Shown: in pieces, positions 1-6,292 of the stretch | Position numbering within the stretch: position 1 is the stretch's first letter | Layout of the letters: the number at the start of each line of letters is the position of its first letter | DNA from: Eggerthellaceae bacterium | GTDB taxonomy: Bacteria > Actinomycetota > Coriobacteriia > Coriobacteriales > Eggerthellaceae | Length of the DNA stretch: 6,292 nucleotides | NCBI GenBank assembly: GCA_900754955.1 | Contig: CAAEEV010000129.1 | Location: 1 to 6,292 of the forward strand | Reading direction: 5' to 3' | The notes under the pieces: model-generated | Database searches by the model: none | Told to the model about the DNA's origin: nothing | Seen by the model: the letters and a program-made list of their open reading frames with translations, nothing else | Made by a program: the position numbers and the translations under genes

Positions 1-1
1 C

Positions 2-2167
2 GCCTCGACGGGCGCAGCGCGCAAGGAATCCTCGCGTCGCGCTGCAGATGGCGCGCGTCGGTCCCGCGCACCGCGGGCCGGGCAGCCCGCAACTCCCGAA
101 CTCGGACGCGTGACGGTCGAATCGTCGGCGCGCAAGCGCGCGCGGCAGGGCAATCCCTCGGTACCCGAGTTCGTGCTCGGCGGTGCCGCGGCGGGCCTTG
201 CCGGCGTGATCAAACTCATCTTCAAGGGCATCGGCATGCTCTTCTCCCTGCTCGGTTCCGTGATCCGGGCGCATCGCATCGTGGGCGTTTTGCTTGCGGT
301 GGCGCTCGTGGCGGTTGTGGGCGGCGTGGCTGACTTCGCTGTCAACGCGGGCAAGGTGTATCCCGGCGTGTCCATCGGCTCGGTCAACGTGTCGGGCATG
401 ACGCGCGACGAGGCCGTCGCCGCCGTGGACGCGGCCTACGGCGGGCGCGTCACCGGCAACGAGGCGATCGTGTTCGCCGACGAGGAGACGGCGGCGTCGG
501 CCGACCTCGACGAGCAGCTCGTGCAGGACGACGCCCTCGCCGAGCAGATCTCGTTCGAGGAGGCGCAGCGCACGAAGAAGCTCTGGGCGGAGACGGCCGA
601 GACGCTCGGCGCGAGCCTGCCGACCGGCGAGCTCGTCGACGAGGCGCTCGCCGTGGGCCGTACCGGCGCCGGGCTCTTCGACCGCATCGCCGCGTTCGCG
701 AGCGGGCGGACGATCGACGTGCGCGTGAGTTTCAGCGACGAGCAGATCGAGCTTCTCGCCTCCGACATCGACTCGGCGATCGGCGAGGAGCGCGTCGACT
801 ACGACATCGCCATCGACGAAGAGGGCCAGGCGAGCGTGGTGGAGGGCCACGACGGCTGGATGGTGAACCGCGACTGGCTCAAGGAGCAGCTGGCGGGAAT
901 CCTCCTCGGCGACGCCCCGGAAGGTTCCTTCGTCGCTCAGACCGAGTACGCGCCGCTGCGCATCGATCAGGCCGCCGCACAGGCCGCCTGCGACGCGGCG
1001 AACGCGCTCATCGCCTCGGGTGCTCAGTTCACCTACGACGGACGCGACCTCGCCGTCGAGCGCGCAGAGCTCGGCAGCTGGATCTCGACGCGTCTCGGCG
1101 ACCGCGGCGGCAGCGCGTTTCTCGACCTGTACATCGACAACGAGAAGGCCACCCCCTCGCTCGTGGCGCTCATGAACGAGGGTGCGGCGGGTTCGAACGT
1201 TGCCATCCACTTCAACGTTGACGGCGACAACGTCACCGTGACGCCCGAGGGCGAGATCACCGTGCCGCTCATCGCGAACTCGCTTTCCACGCTCGACGGC
1301 CAGCTGTTCGGCGGATATCGCGCCGACGGGTCGAGCACGGCCGATCTTTCCGTCGTGCCGATCAACACCGAGACGCGTTCGGACACCATGTCGTTCGATG
1401 ACGCCTACAACGCCGGCGTCATCACCGAGATCTCGTCGTTCACGACGCAGTACGTCGACTCGGATTCCACGCAGAACCGCAAGCACAACATTCACCACGT
1501 GGCCGATCTGCTCAACAACTCCGTTGTGGCGGCCAACGGAGGGGAGTGGTCGTACAACGACACGGCGGGCAACTTCGGCGAGGCGGAGGGCTTCCTGCCC
1601 GCGGGTTCGATCTCCGACGGCGAGTACACCGACTCCTACGGCGGCGGCGTGTGCCAGGTGGCCACCACCGTGTTCAACGCCGTGTACGACGCGGGCTATC
1701 CGGTGCTCGAGCGCCGCAACCACTCGCTCTACATCGCGAGCTACCCGGCGGGGCGTGACGCGGCGGTTTCGTACCCCGATCTTGACCTTGTCTGGCAAAA
1801 CGATACCGCTTCCGACGTATTGCTCCGCACGAGCAACACCGATACGACGGCAACCGTTACACTGTACGGAGTCGATCCGAACTACATCGTCACCACCGAT
1901 ACCGGCGATTGGGAGCCGGGCGAGAAGTACAAGACGAAGACCGTCGTGGACGACACGCTCGAGCCGGGTACGAGCTACACGAAGACCGCCGGCACCAACG
2001 GCATGAAGATCGAGGTGACGCGTACGGTCAAGACGCAGGACGGCGACGTCGTGCGCCAGGATCTGTTCCAGTCGGTGTACAACCCGGTCAACGAGGTCAT
2101 CGTCAAGGGGCCCGACGCCCCCGCGGGCGACGGCGGAGGCGACAGCGCGGACGACGACGCCGACTGA
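2..2167 (+). CDS. VanW-family envelope protein (5' end probably outside window)
   Basis: This is a membrane-anchored, mostly extracytoplasmic protein of the VanW family, whose biochemical role is not established. The frame is open from base 2. The first in-window start codon, GTG at 110, has no Shine-Dalgarno, and codons 2-109 read as an Ala/Arg/Pro-rich tail, so the gene probably begins upstream. Numbering from the GTG (685 residues): a basic stretch at 8-12, a hydrophobic segment at about 20-52, a clear transmembrane helix at about 57-77, then a VYPGVSIG motif at 83-90 that opens a region resembling the peptidoglycan-binding-like repeats usual in VanW proteins (to about 430). The VanW domain covers about 440-600, with GGGVCQVATT (Cys515) and RRNHSLY as hallmarks. 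Residues 611-670 look G5-like, ending NPVNEVIVKG, before a Gly/Asp-rich acidic tail. No vanHAX or vanRS genes are nearby, so glycopeptide resistance should not be inferred. Family call strong; start uncertain. Confidence 0.9.
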   Translation, partial: ASTGAARKESSRRAADGARRSRAPRAGQPATPELGRVTVESSARKRARQGNPSVPEFVLGGAAAGLAGVIKLIFKGIGMLFSLLGSVIRAHRIVGVLLAVALVAVVGGVADFAVNAGKVYPGVSIGSVNVSGMTRDEAVAAVDAAYGGRVTGNEAIVFADEETAASADLDEQLVQDDALAEQISFEEAQRTKKLWAETAETLGASLPTGELVDEALAVGRTGAGLFDRIAAFASGRTIDVRVSFSDEQIELLASDIDSAIGEERVDYDIAIDEEGQASVVEGHDGWMVNRDWLKEQLAGILLGDAPEGSFVAQTEYAPLRIDQAAAQAACDAANALIASGAQFTYDGRDLAVERAELGSWISTRLGDRGGSAFLDLYIDNEKATPSLVALMNEGAAGSNVAIHFNVDGDNVTVTPEGEITVPLIANSLSTLDGQLFGGYRADGSSTADLSVVPINTETRSDTMSFDDAYNAGVITEISSFTTQYVDSDSTQNRKHNIHHVADLLNNSVVAANGGEWSYNDTAGNFGEAEGFLPAGSISDGEYTDSYGGGVCQVATTVFNAVYDAGYPVLERRNHSLYIASYPAGRDAAVSYPDLDLVWQNDTASDVLLRTSNTDTTATVTLYGVDPNYIVTTDTGDWEPGEKYKTKTVVDDTLEPGTSYTKTAGTNGMKIEVTRTVKTQDGDVVRQDLFQSVYNPVNEVIVKGPDAPAGDGGGDSADDDAD

Positions 2168-2221
2168 TCGCGGCGAGCGCAGGAGCAACGCGGCCACAGC
2201 GTCCGAAGTGGCAACAAGGCA

Positions 2222-2229
2222 AAGGAAGG
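2222..2229 (+). promoter_or_regulatory. Ribosome binding site deciding the paaK start
   Basis: AAGGAAGG lies 5 bases upstream of GTG 2235. The longer in-frame alternative, GTG 2208, has only an AGGAG at 2181-2185, 22 bases away, which is too distant to act. The site therefore supports a protein beginning MYYQPEIETMP, which also matches the usual start of anaerobic PaaK homologues. Confidence 0.75.
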
Positions 2230-2234
2230 TGCCC

Positions 2235-3542
2235 GTGTACTACCAACCTGAAATCGAGACGATGCCCGTCGAGCAGCTGCGCGAGCTGCAGCTCGAGCGC
2301 ATGAAGAAGTCCATCCGCCATGCCTACGACAACGTGGAGTTCTACCGCCAGTCGTTCGCTGAGGCGGGCGTCACTCCCGACGATCTCCAGTCGCTCGACG
2401 ATCTCGTCAAGTTCCCGTTCGTCGTCAAGCAGGACATGCGCGACGCCTACCCGTTCGGCCTGTTCGCCGTCGGCAAGCACGACGTGGCGCGCATCCACGC
2501 GTCCTCCGGCACCACCGGCCAGGCGACGGTGGTGGGCCATACCCAGAACGACCTCAAGAACTGGGGCGACTGCTTCGCCCGCGGCATCTACATGGTGGGC
2601 GGCTCGCAGGACTCCACCATCCAGGTGTCCTACGGCTACGGCCTGTTCACGGGCGGTTTGGGTGCGCATGCGGGCGGCGAGGCCGTTGGCTGCGCCGTCA
2701 TCCCGACGTCCTCCGGCAACACCAAGCGCCAGGTGCAGATGATGAAGGACCTCAAAACCGACATTCTCGCGTGCACCCCGTCCTACGCGCTCCACATCGC
2801 CGACACCGCCATCGAGATGGGCTACAACCCCGCCGATGACTTCCCGGTCTCCGGCGTGATCCTCGGCGCCGAGCCCGCCTCCGAGGCGATGCGCGACGAC
2901 ATCCGCCGCAAGCTCGGCGTGCAGTACTGCGACGTGTACGGTCTGTCCGAGGTCATGGGCCCGGGCGTGGCCATGGAATGCGAAGCGGCACACGGTCTGC
3001 ACGTGGCCGAGGACCACTTCTATCCCGAGATCATCGACCCCGACACGCTCAAGCCCGTGCCCGACGGCACCTACGGCGAGCTCGTGTTCACCACGCTCAC
3101 CCGCGAGTGCTGCCCGCTCGTGCGCTACCGCACGCGCGACGTCACGCGCATCATCGCCGAGGAGTGCAGCTGCGGCCGCACCCATCGCAAGATCGACCGC
3201 ATCATCGGCCGCACCGACGACATGATGATCATCCGCGGCGTCAACGTGTTCCCGTCTCAGATCGAGCAGGTCATCGTCGACTTCCCGGAGATCGCGGCGC
3301 AGTACCAGATCATCCTTACCACCAAGGGCACGCTCGACGCCGTCGAGCTCGACGTGGAGACGGTTCCCGACTTCCCGTTCGACGAGGTGCGCAAGCTCGA
3401 GGATCTCAAGCGTCGCCTGCACGCTGAGCTCAAGAGCAACCTCCAGATCTCCGTCGACATCAAGATCGTCGAGCCGAAGACCATCGAGCGCAGCGAGGGC
3501 AAGGCCAAGCGCATCATCGACCTGAGAGAAGGGAAGAACTAA
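2235..3542 (+). CDS. paaK: Phenylacetate-CoA ligase family (arylacetate-CoA ligase)
   Basis: This is an adenylate-forming cytoplasmic ligase. The family makes arylacetyl-CoA from an arylacetate, ATP and CoA, releasing AMP and PPi. The 435-residue product has normal family length. Visible motifs are the Ser/Thr/Gly-rich phosphate loop ASSGTTGQ (89-96), YGLSE (235-239), RYRTRD with Asp302 in the place that binds the AMP ribose, a CSCGRT patch (311-316), the hinge GRTDDMMIIRGVNVFPSQ (325-342), and a C-terminal small domain with candidate catalytic lysine Lys423 or Lys425 (EGKAKR). The GTG start is chosen from the strong RBS; GTG 2208 would add nine residues. The gene overlaps the ACT gene by one base, and iorA lies downstream, so the likely substrates are phenylacetate, 4-hydroxyphenylacetate or indole-3-acetate from aromatic amino acids. 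Nothing here suggests the aerobic paa pathway. Exact substrate is not readable from sequence. Confidence 0.92.
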   Translation: MYYQPEIETMPVEQLRELQLERMKKSIRHAYDNVEFYRQSFAEAGVTPDDLQSLDDLVKFPFVVKQDMRDAYPFGLFAVGKHDVARIHASSGTTGQATVVGHTQNDLKNWGDCFARGIYMVGGSQDSTIQVSYGYGLFTGGLGAHAGGEAVGCAVIPTSSGNTKRQVQMMKDLKTDILACTPSYALHIADTAIEMGYNPADDFPVSGVILGAEPASEAMRDDIRRKLGVQYCDVYGLSEVMGPGVAMECEAAHGLHVAEDHFYPEIIDPDTLKPVPDGTYGELVFTTLTRECCPLVRYRTRDVTRIIAEECSCGRTHRKIDRIIGRTDDMMIIRGVNVFPSQIEQVIVDFPEIAAQYQIILTTKGTLDAVELDVETVPDFPFDEVRKLEDLKRRLHAELKSNLQISVDIKIVEPKTIERSEGKAKRIIDLREGKN

Positions 3543-3964
3543 TGATTTCTCAGCTGACCGTCTTTCTCCAGAACGAAAAGGGCCGTCTCGCCTCGGCCTG
3601 CCGCACGATCGCGGACGCGAACATCAACATGCACGCGCTCTTCCTCGCCGACACCCAGGACTTCGGCGTGGCGCGCATCTTCTGCGACACGCCCGCCGAG
3701 GCGGCGCGCGTGCTCAACGACGCGGGCTTCCGCGCAACGGTGACGCCGGTCATCGCCGTGCGCGTGCCCGACGAGCCGGGCGGGCTGGCAGGCCTTCTCG
3801 AGTTCTGCGACGAGAACGCCATGAACGTCGAGTACGGCTACTGCTTCAACGCCAACGGCGAATACGCGGTCGACGTGCTCAAGATCGAGGGCGACGAGGC
3901 CGAGGGCAAGCTCGTCGAGGGGGGCTTCACCATCGTGCGCCCGGAAGAGATCTATGCTGAATAG
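3542..3964 (+). CDS. Tandem ACT-domain amino-acid-binding protein
   Basis: This 140-residue cytoplasmic protein is made of two ACT domains and nothing else. The first covers about 1-66 (begins ISQLTVFLQNEKGRL, with the typical Gly before helix 1 and ANINMHAL leading into strand 2). The second covers about 68-120 (PVIAVRVPDEPGGLAGL, then NAMNVEYGYCF). ACT domains bind amino acids at domain interfaces, so a role in sensing an aromatic amino acid is plausible, but ligand and partner are inferred only from position. Small stand-alone tandem ACT proteins of this kind are commonly found beside paaK and iorAB in anaerobes. The ATG is read from a TAATG junction with paaK and is preceded by a purine-rich AGAAGGGAAG at 3527-3536, a good Shine-Dalgarno. 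The 3' end overlaps the carboxypeptidase gene by 11 bases. Domain call is confident; the role is not. Confidence 0.9.
   Translation: MISQLTVFLQNEKGRLASACRTIADANINMHALFLADTQDFGVARIFCDTPAEAARVLNDAGFRATVTPVIAVRVPDEPGGLAGLLEFCDENAMNVEYGYCFNANGEYAVDVLKIEGDEAEGKLVEGGFTIVRPEEIYAE
3943..3949 (+). promoter_or_regulatory. Ribosome binding site for the carboxypeptidase gene, inside the ACT gene
   Basis: GGAAGAG lies 4 bases before ATG 3954 and is embedded in the last codons of the ACT gene. It supports starting the carboxypeptidase within the upstream gene, giving an 11-base overlap and probable translational coupling. Confidence 0.6.
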
Positions 3965-5435
3965 CTCCTGCGAACAACGACGCGCGCAGGGTTTCAAGAG
4001 CGTGTGCCTCAGGGCATGCGCTCTTGCGCTTTGCGCCCTGCTTGCGAGCGCGGGCGTAGCGGGCCTCTTCGCCGGCGATGCGTGGGCCGATGTGCGCCGC
4101 GCCGACTCCATCATGGGTTCCACCGTGGAGGAGCGCGGCATCGCGGCGGCGCTCTGCCCGTCGGTCGATGCCAACTACGTGTACGTGGCCGACGCAGACG
4201 GCACCGTGTACTTCGAGCGCGACGCCTCCGCGCAGACCCACATCGCCTCCATCACCAAGGTGATGACGGCGGTGGTGGCGCTCGAGAACGCGCCGCTCGA
4301 CACCGAGGTGACGGTGAGCGAGGCGGCAGCCGAGGTGGGCGAGTCGAGCGCGGGGCTTGCTGCGGGCGATGTGATGTCGCTCGATACGGCGCTCTACGCG
4401 CTCATGGTGCCTTCGGGCAACGACGCGGCGATCGCCATCGCCGAGACGGTCGGCTCGCTCATGATCGACAATGCGCGTGAGGGCGGCACGCCGATCCTCA
4501 AAGCCGACGGATCGGAGGTCGACCTCAACGCCGAGGGCGCCGCACTCGAGGCCTTCGTGGCGGCGATGAACGCCAAGGCGGCCGAGATCGGCTGCACCGA
4601 CACGCTCTACGCGAACCCGCACGGGCTCGACATCGACGGCTTCAATGTCGACATGCACAGTACGGCGTCCGACGTGGCGAAGGTGTCGGCCTATGCGATG
4701 AAGAACGAGGACTTTCGCAAGACAGTCGCCAACGAGTCGGTCACCATCGAAGTGGAACGCGGCGGCGTCACCACGCCCATCGAGCTTGAGAGCACCGACG
4801 AGCTCATCGGCGTGTACGAGGGCGCCTGTGGCATCAAGACGGGCTTCACCGAGCAGGCGGGGCAGTGCTTCGCGGGTGCGGCGCAGCGCGACGGACAGGA
4901 GCTCTATGCGATCGTGCTCGACACCACGTCGGAGAGCCAGCGCTTCACCGACGCCGAGACGCTCTTCGACTGGGTGTGGGACAACCTCGTGGACTACCAG
5001 CTTGCCAACAGCGATGAGACGGCCTCGATGACGGTTGACGGCCAGACGAGCGAGGTGCCCGTGGTGGCGCGCGTCGCGCACGAGGACTGGCCCGACCGCA
5101 CGGTGAACGTCACGTTCGCCGACCCTGCGGCGAGCGTGGAGGTGTTCGCGCTCAACGGCAACGTGAGCCAGGATTTCCAGTTCAACAAGGTGACCGGCAA
5201 CGTGCACGCGGGCGATGCGGTCGGTCAGGCGGTGTTCTACCAGCACAACGAGGAGGTCGCGCGCGTCGATCTCGTCGCGTGCGAGGACGTGGCGGCGCCG
5301 AACATCTTCGAGTCGTTCGGCATCTGGTGGGACCGCCTCGTGCGCGGCTTCTCGGGTCAGCAGACCGTGGCCGATACCACCGTCCTCAACGACACCCCGC
5401 TGATATACGATAAGCAGGCGACCATCATCTCCTAG
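3954..5435 (+). CDS. D-alanyl-D-alanine carboxypeptidase (low-molecular-weight PBP, DacA/DacF type)
   Basis: This exported serine peptidase (S11 family) removes the terminal D-Ala from peptidoglycan pentapeptides and so limits cross-linking. A signal peptide is evident: basic residues at 9-20, a hydrophobic core at about 21-40, and likely cleavage after AWA (about residue 45). All three catalytic motifs are present: SITK with nucleophile Ser99 and Lys102, SGN at 154-156, and KTG at 295-297 in GIKTGFTEQAG. NPHGLD at 221-226 is also typical. A beta-rich C-terminal domain (about 355-445) resembles the PBP5 C-terminal domain. It is followed by an amphipathic, Trp/Phe-rich stretch (about 449-466) that could anchor the protein to the membrane, and a polar tail. 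The 493-residue length is somewhat above the common 380-450, partly because of an extra segment at about 172-196. The start is set by the overlapping RBS. Activity is well supported; the exact dac type is not. Confidence 0.93.
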   Translation: MLNSSCEQRRAQGFKSVCLRACALALCALLASAGVAGLFAGDAWADVRRADSIMGSTVEERGIAAALCPSVDANYVYVADADGTVYFERDASAQTHIASITKVMTAVVALENAPLDTEVTVSEAAAEVGESSAGLAAGDVMSLDTALYALMVPSGNDAAIAIAETVGSLMIDNAREGGTPILKADGSEVDLNAEGAALEAFVAAMNAKAAEIGCTDTLYANPHGLDIDGFNVDMHSTASDVAKVSAYAMKNEDFRKTVANESVTIEVERGGVTTPIELESTDELIGVYEGACGIKTGFTEQAGQCFAGAAQRDGQELYAIVLDTTSESQRFTDAETLFDWVWDNLVDYQLANSDETASMTVDGQTSEVPVVARVAHEDWPDRTVNVTFADPAASVEVFALNGNVSQDFQFNKVTGNVHAGDAVGQAVFYQHNEEVARVDLVACEDVAAPNIFESFGIWWDRLVRGFSGQQTVADTTVLNDTPLIYDKQATIIS

Positions 5436-5472
5436 CCTCAAGGCTCGGAGCAGTGCGTAGAAGGAGCAGAAG

Positions 5473-5919
5473 ATGAGCGATGTTTGCCCGGTGTGCCAGG
5501 CACCGGTGAATCCCCAGGACGTGAGCTGTCCGCAGTGCGGCTTCAGGCTGCTCGGCGCGACGCAGAAGTTCGAGCCGCTGTCGATCGACGGCGCGGAGCG
5601 CACGGCGGTGCGCGAGGCCCCCAAGACGGTGCGTCTGCGCGTGGTGCGCGGCCCGCAGGCGGGCGTGGTCTACGAGCTGACGGGCGACGATCTGACGATC
5701 GGCCGCAGCCCGCAGTGCTCGATCTTCCTCAACGATATGACCGTGTCGCGCATGCACGCGCGTCTGCACCGCGAGGGCAGCTGCTTCGTGATCAGCGACG
5801 AGAACTCCTTCAACGGCGTGTGGGTGAACAACAGCAACGTTGAGACGAAGGCGCTCTCCTCGGGTGATTTCATCCAGATCGGCGCATTCTGCCTCGTGTA
5901 CGAGGAAAGCGCTTCGTAA
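5473..5919 (+). CDS. Zinc-ribbon / FHA-domain protein
   Basis: This 148-residue cytoplasmic protein pairs a small zinc ribbon with a forkhead-associated domain. The ribbon uses Cys5, Cys8, Cys19 and Cys22 (CPVC and CPQC). A linker follows with a Thr-Gln-Lys-Phe motif (Thr30 to Phe33), then an FHA domain at about 52-145. The FHA signature residues are intact: Gly77-Arg78-Ser79, Ser92 and His95 (SRMH), and Asn114-Gly115 in NSFNGVWVN, so phosphothreonine binding is expected. FHA proteins of Gram-positive bacteria often act with PASTA-type Ser/Thr kinases, but no kinase is in this window. AAGGAG at 5461-5466, six bases before the ATG, supports the start. It lies 37 bases after the carboxypeptidase and 42 before iorA, so it is probably co-transcribed. 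The partner and function are unknown; the linker Thr as a phosphorylation site is inference. Confidence 0.9.
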   Translation: MSDVCPVCQAPVNPQDVSCPQCGFRLLGATQKFEPLSIDGAERTAVREAPKTVRLRVVRGPQAGVVYELTGDDLTIGRSPQCSIFLNDMTVSRMHARLHREGSCFVISDENSFNGVWVNNSNVETKALSSGDFIQIGAFCLVYEESAS

Positions 5920-5946
5920 GGGAGAGCGCGCAGGCGCAGCAGAGAC

Positions 5947-5953
5947 GAGAGGG
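5947..5953 (+). promoter_or_regulatory. Ribosome binding site for iorA
   Basis: GAGAGGG ends 8 bases before ATG 5962. The nearby in-frame ATG 5971 would be 17 bases away, so 5962 is the better start. Confidence 0.55.
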
Positions 5954-5961
5954 TTTGATCT

Positions 5962-6292
5962 ATGGAACTGATGTCGGGAAACGAGGCCATCGCGCAGGGA
6001 GCGTGGGAGGCCGGCGCCACCATCGGCGTGGCGTATCCGGGTACGCCGTCGACGGAGACGCTTGAGAACTTCGCGCTCAAGGAGGGCGTGTACGCCGAGT
6101 GGTGCACCAACGAGAAGGTCGCGCTCGAGGTGGCCATGGGCGCGTCTGCGGCGGGAGCGCGCACGCTCGTCACGATGAAGCACGTCGGCGTGAACGTGGC
6201 GGCCGATCCGCTGTTCACGGCGGCGTACACGGGCGTGAACGGCGGCGTGGTCATCCTCGCGGCCGACGACCCGGGCATGTACTCGTCGCAGA
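5962..6292 (+). CDS. iorA: Indolepyruvate:ferredoxin oxidoreductase alpha subunit, N-terminal part (cut by window end)
   Basis: The first 110 residues of a much longer protein (the family is about 580-640 residues) are present, and the frame is open at the right edge. IorA with IorB oxidatively decarboxylates aryl pyruvates such as indolepyruvate and phenylpyruvate to arylacetyl-CoA. It uses thiamine diphosphate and iron-sulfur clusters and reduces ferredoxin; the reaction is cytoplasmic and oxygen-sensitive. The visible part carries family-typical motifs in order: GNEAIAQGAWEAG (6-18), YPGTPSTE (25-32), EWCTNEKVALEVAMGAS (46-62, with a glutamate expected to contact the thiamine ring), TMKHVGVNVAADPLF (71-85) and ADDPGMYSSQ (101-110). 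The thiamine-pyrophosphate-binding and ferredoxin-like cluster regions lie beyond the window. ATG 5971 is a less likely start. With paaK and the ACT gene upstream, a role in aromatic amino-acid fermentation is well supported. iorB is expected next, but this cannot be seen. Confidence 0.93.
   Translation, partial: MELMSGNEAIAQGAWEAGATIGVAYPGTPSTETLENFALKEGVYAEWCTNEKVALEVAMGASAAGARTLVTMKHVGVNVAADPLFTAAYTGVNGGVVILAADDPGMYSSQ

Noticed and set aside
73..90. Perfect six-base-pair GC hairpin (GCGGGC/GCCCGC) near the left edge
   Set aside because: It lacks a T-run and lies in a reading frame that continues into the VanW gene; such palindromes are common by chance at this GC content.
1782..1810. TTGACC followed by GATACC-like bases inside the VanW gene, considered as an internal promoter
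   Set aside because: The spacing between the two elements is about 14-15 bases and the -10 match is poor.
110..2167. Glycopeptide resistance determinant
   Set aside because: VanW-family proteins are widespread outside van clusters, and no ligase, dehydrogenase, dipeptidase or two-component system of a van operon is present here.
2193..2212. GCCAC...GTGGC inverted repeat between the VanW gene and paaK, considered as a terminator
   Set aside because: The stem is only five base pairs with a ten-base loop and no following T-run, so it is not a credible rho-independent terminator.
2103..3422. A 439-codon open frame on the minus strand opposite paaK
   Set aside because: It mirrors the paaK codons, has no recognisable domain and a skewed His/Val/Asp/Arg-rich composition; paaK on the plus strand is unambiguous.
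3927..5624. A 565-codon open frame on the minus strand opposite the carboxypeptidase gene
   Set aside because: It is antisense to a gene with complete catalytic motifs. Its translation is rich in Arg, His, Val and Leu without recognisable domains, as expected from the complement of GC-rich codons.
5425..6183. A 252-codon minus-strand open frame over the FHA gene and the start of iorA
   Set aside because: It lies antisense to two genes with clear family motifs and spans their intergenic gap; its composition is typical of a GC-rich shadow frame.

Overview
The window is GC-rich (roughly two thirds G+C by eye), and every convincing gene lies on the + strand with very short gaps. The gene set is a VanW-family cell-envelope protein, an anaerobic phenylacetate-CoA-ligase-type enzyme, a tandem ACT protein, a D-alanyl-D-alanine carboxypeptidase, a zinc-ribbon/FHA protein and the start of indolepyruvate:ferredoxin oxidoreductase alpha. 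This suggests a strictly anaerobic, high-GC Gram-positive bacterium. The best guess is the Coriobacteriia (Eggerthella/Gordonibacter/Adlercreutzia-like); that placement is inference from gene content, not a database match.

Layout. Bases 2-2167 encode a VanW-family protein whose reading frame is still open at the left edge, so its true start is probably outside the window. A 67-base gap with a strong Shine-Dalgarno follows, then paaK (2235-3542). The ACT gene (3542-3964) overlaps paaK by one base (TAATG). The carboxypeptidase gene (3954-5435) overlaps the ACT gene by 11 bases. After 37 bases comes the zinc-ribbon/FHA gene (5473-5919). After 42 more bases iorA begins at 5962 and runs off the right edge. 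No rRNA, tRNA, CRISPR array, insertion sequence, long repeat or convincing rho-independent terminator was seen. No stretch over 300 bases lacks a gene.

How the genes fit together. PaaK, ACT and IorA form a known association in anaerobes. IorAB oxidatively decarboxylates aryl pyruvates (from Trp, Phe, Tyr) to arylacetyl-CoA with reduction of ferredoxin. PaaK-type ligases interconvert arylacetate and arylacetyl-CoA. The small tandem ACT protein is a plausible amino-acid sensor. Two cell-wall proteins (VanW and DacA/DacF-type) and a candidate phospho-signalling FHA protein are interleaved with this pathway, and the carboxypeptidase is likely translationally coupled to the ACT gene. That mixture is the main point of interest. 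The individual genes belong to known families, and I do not see a clearly new system here.
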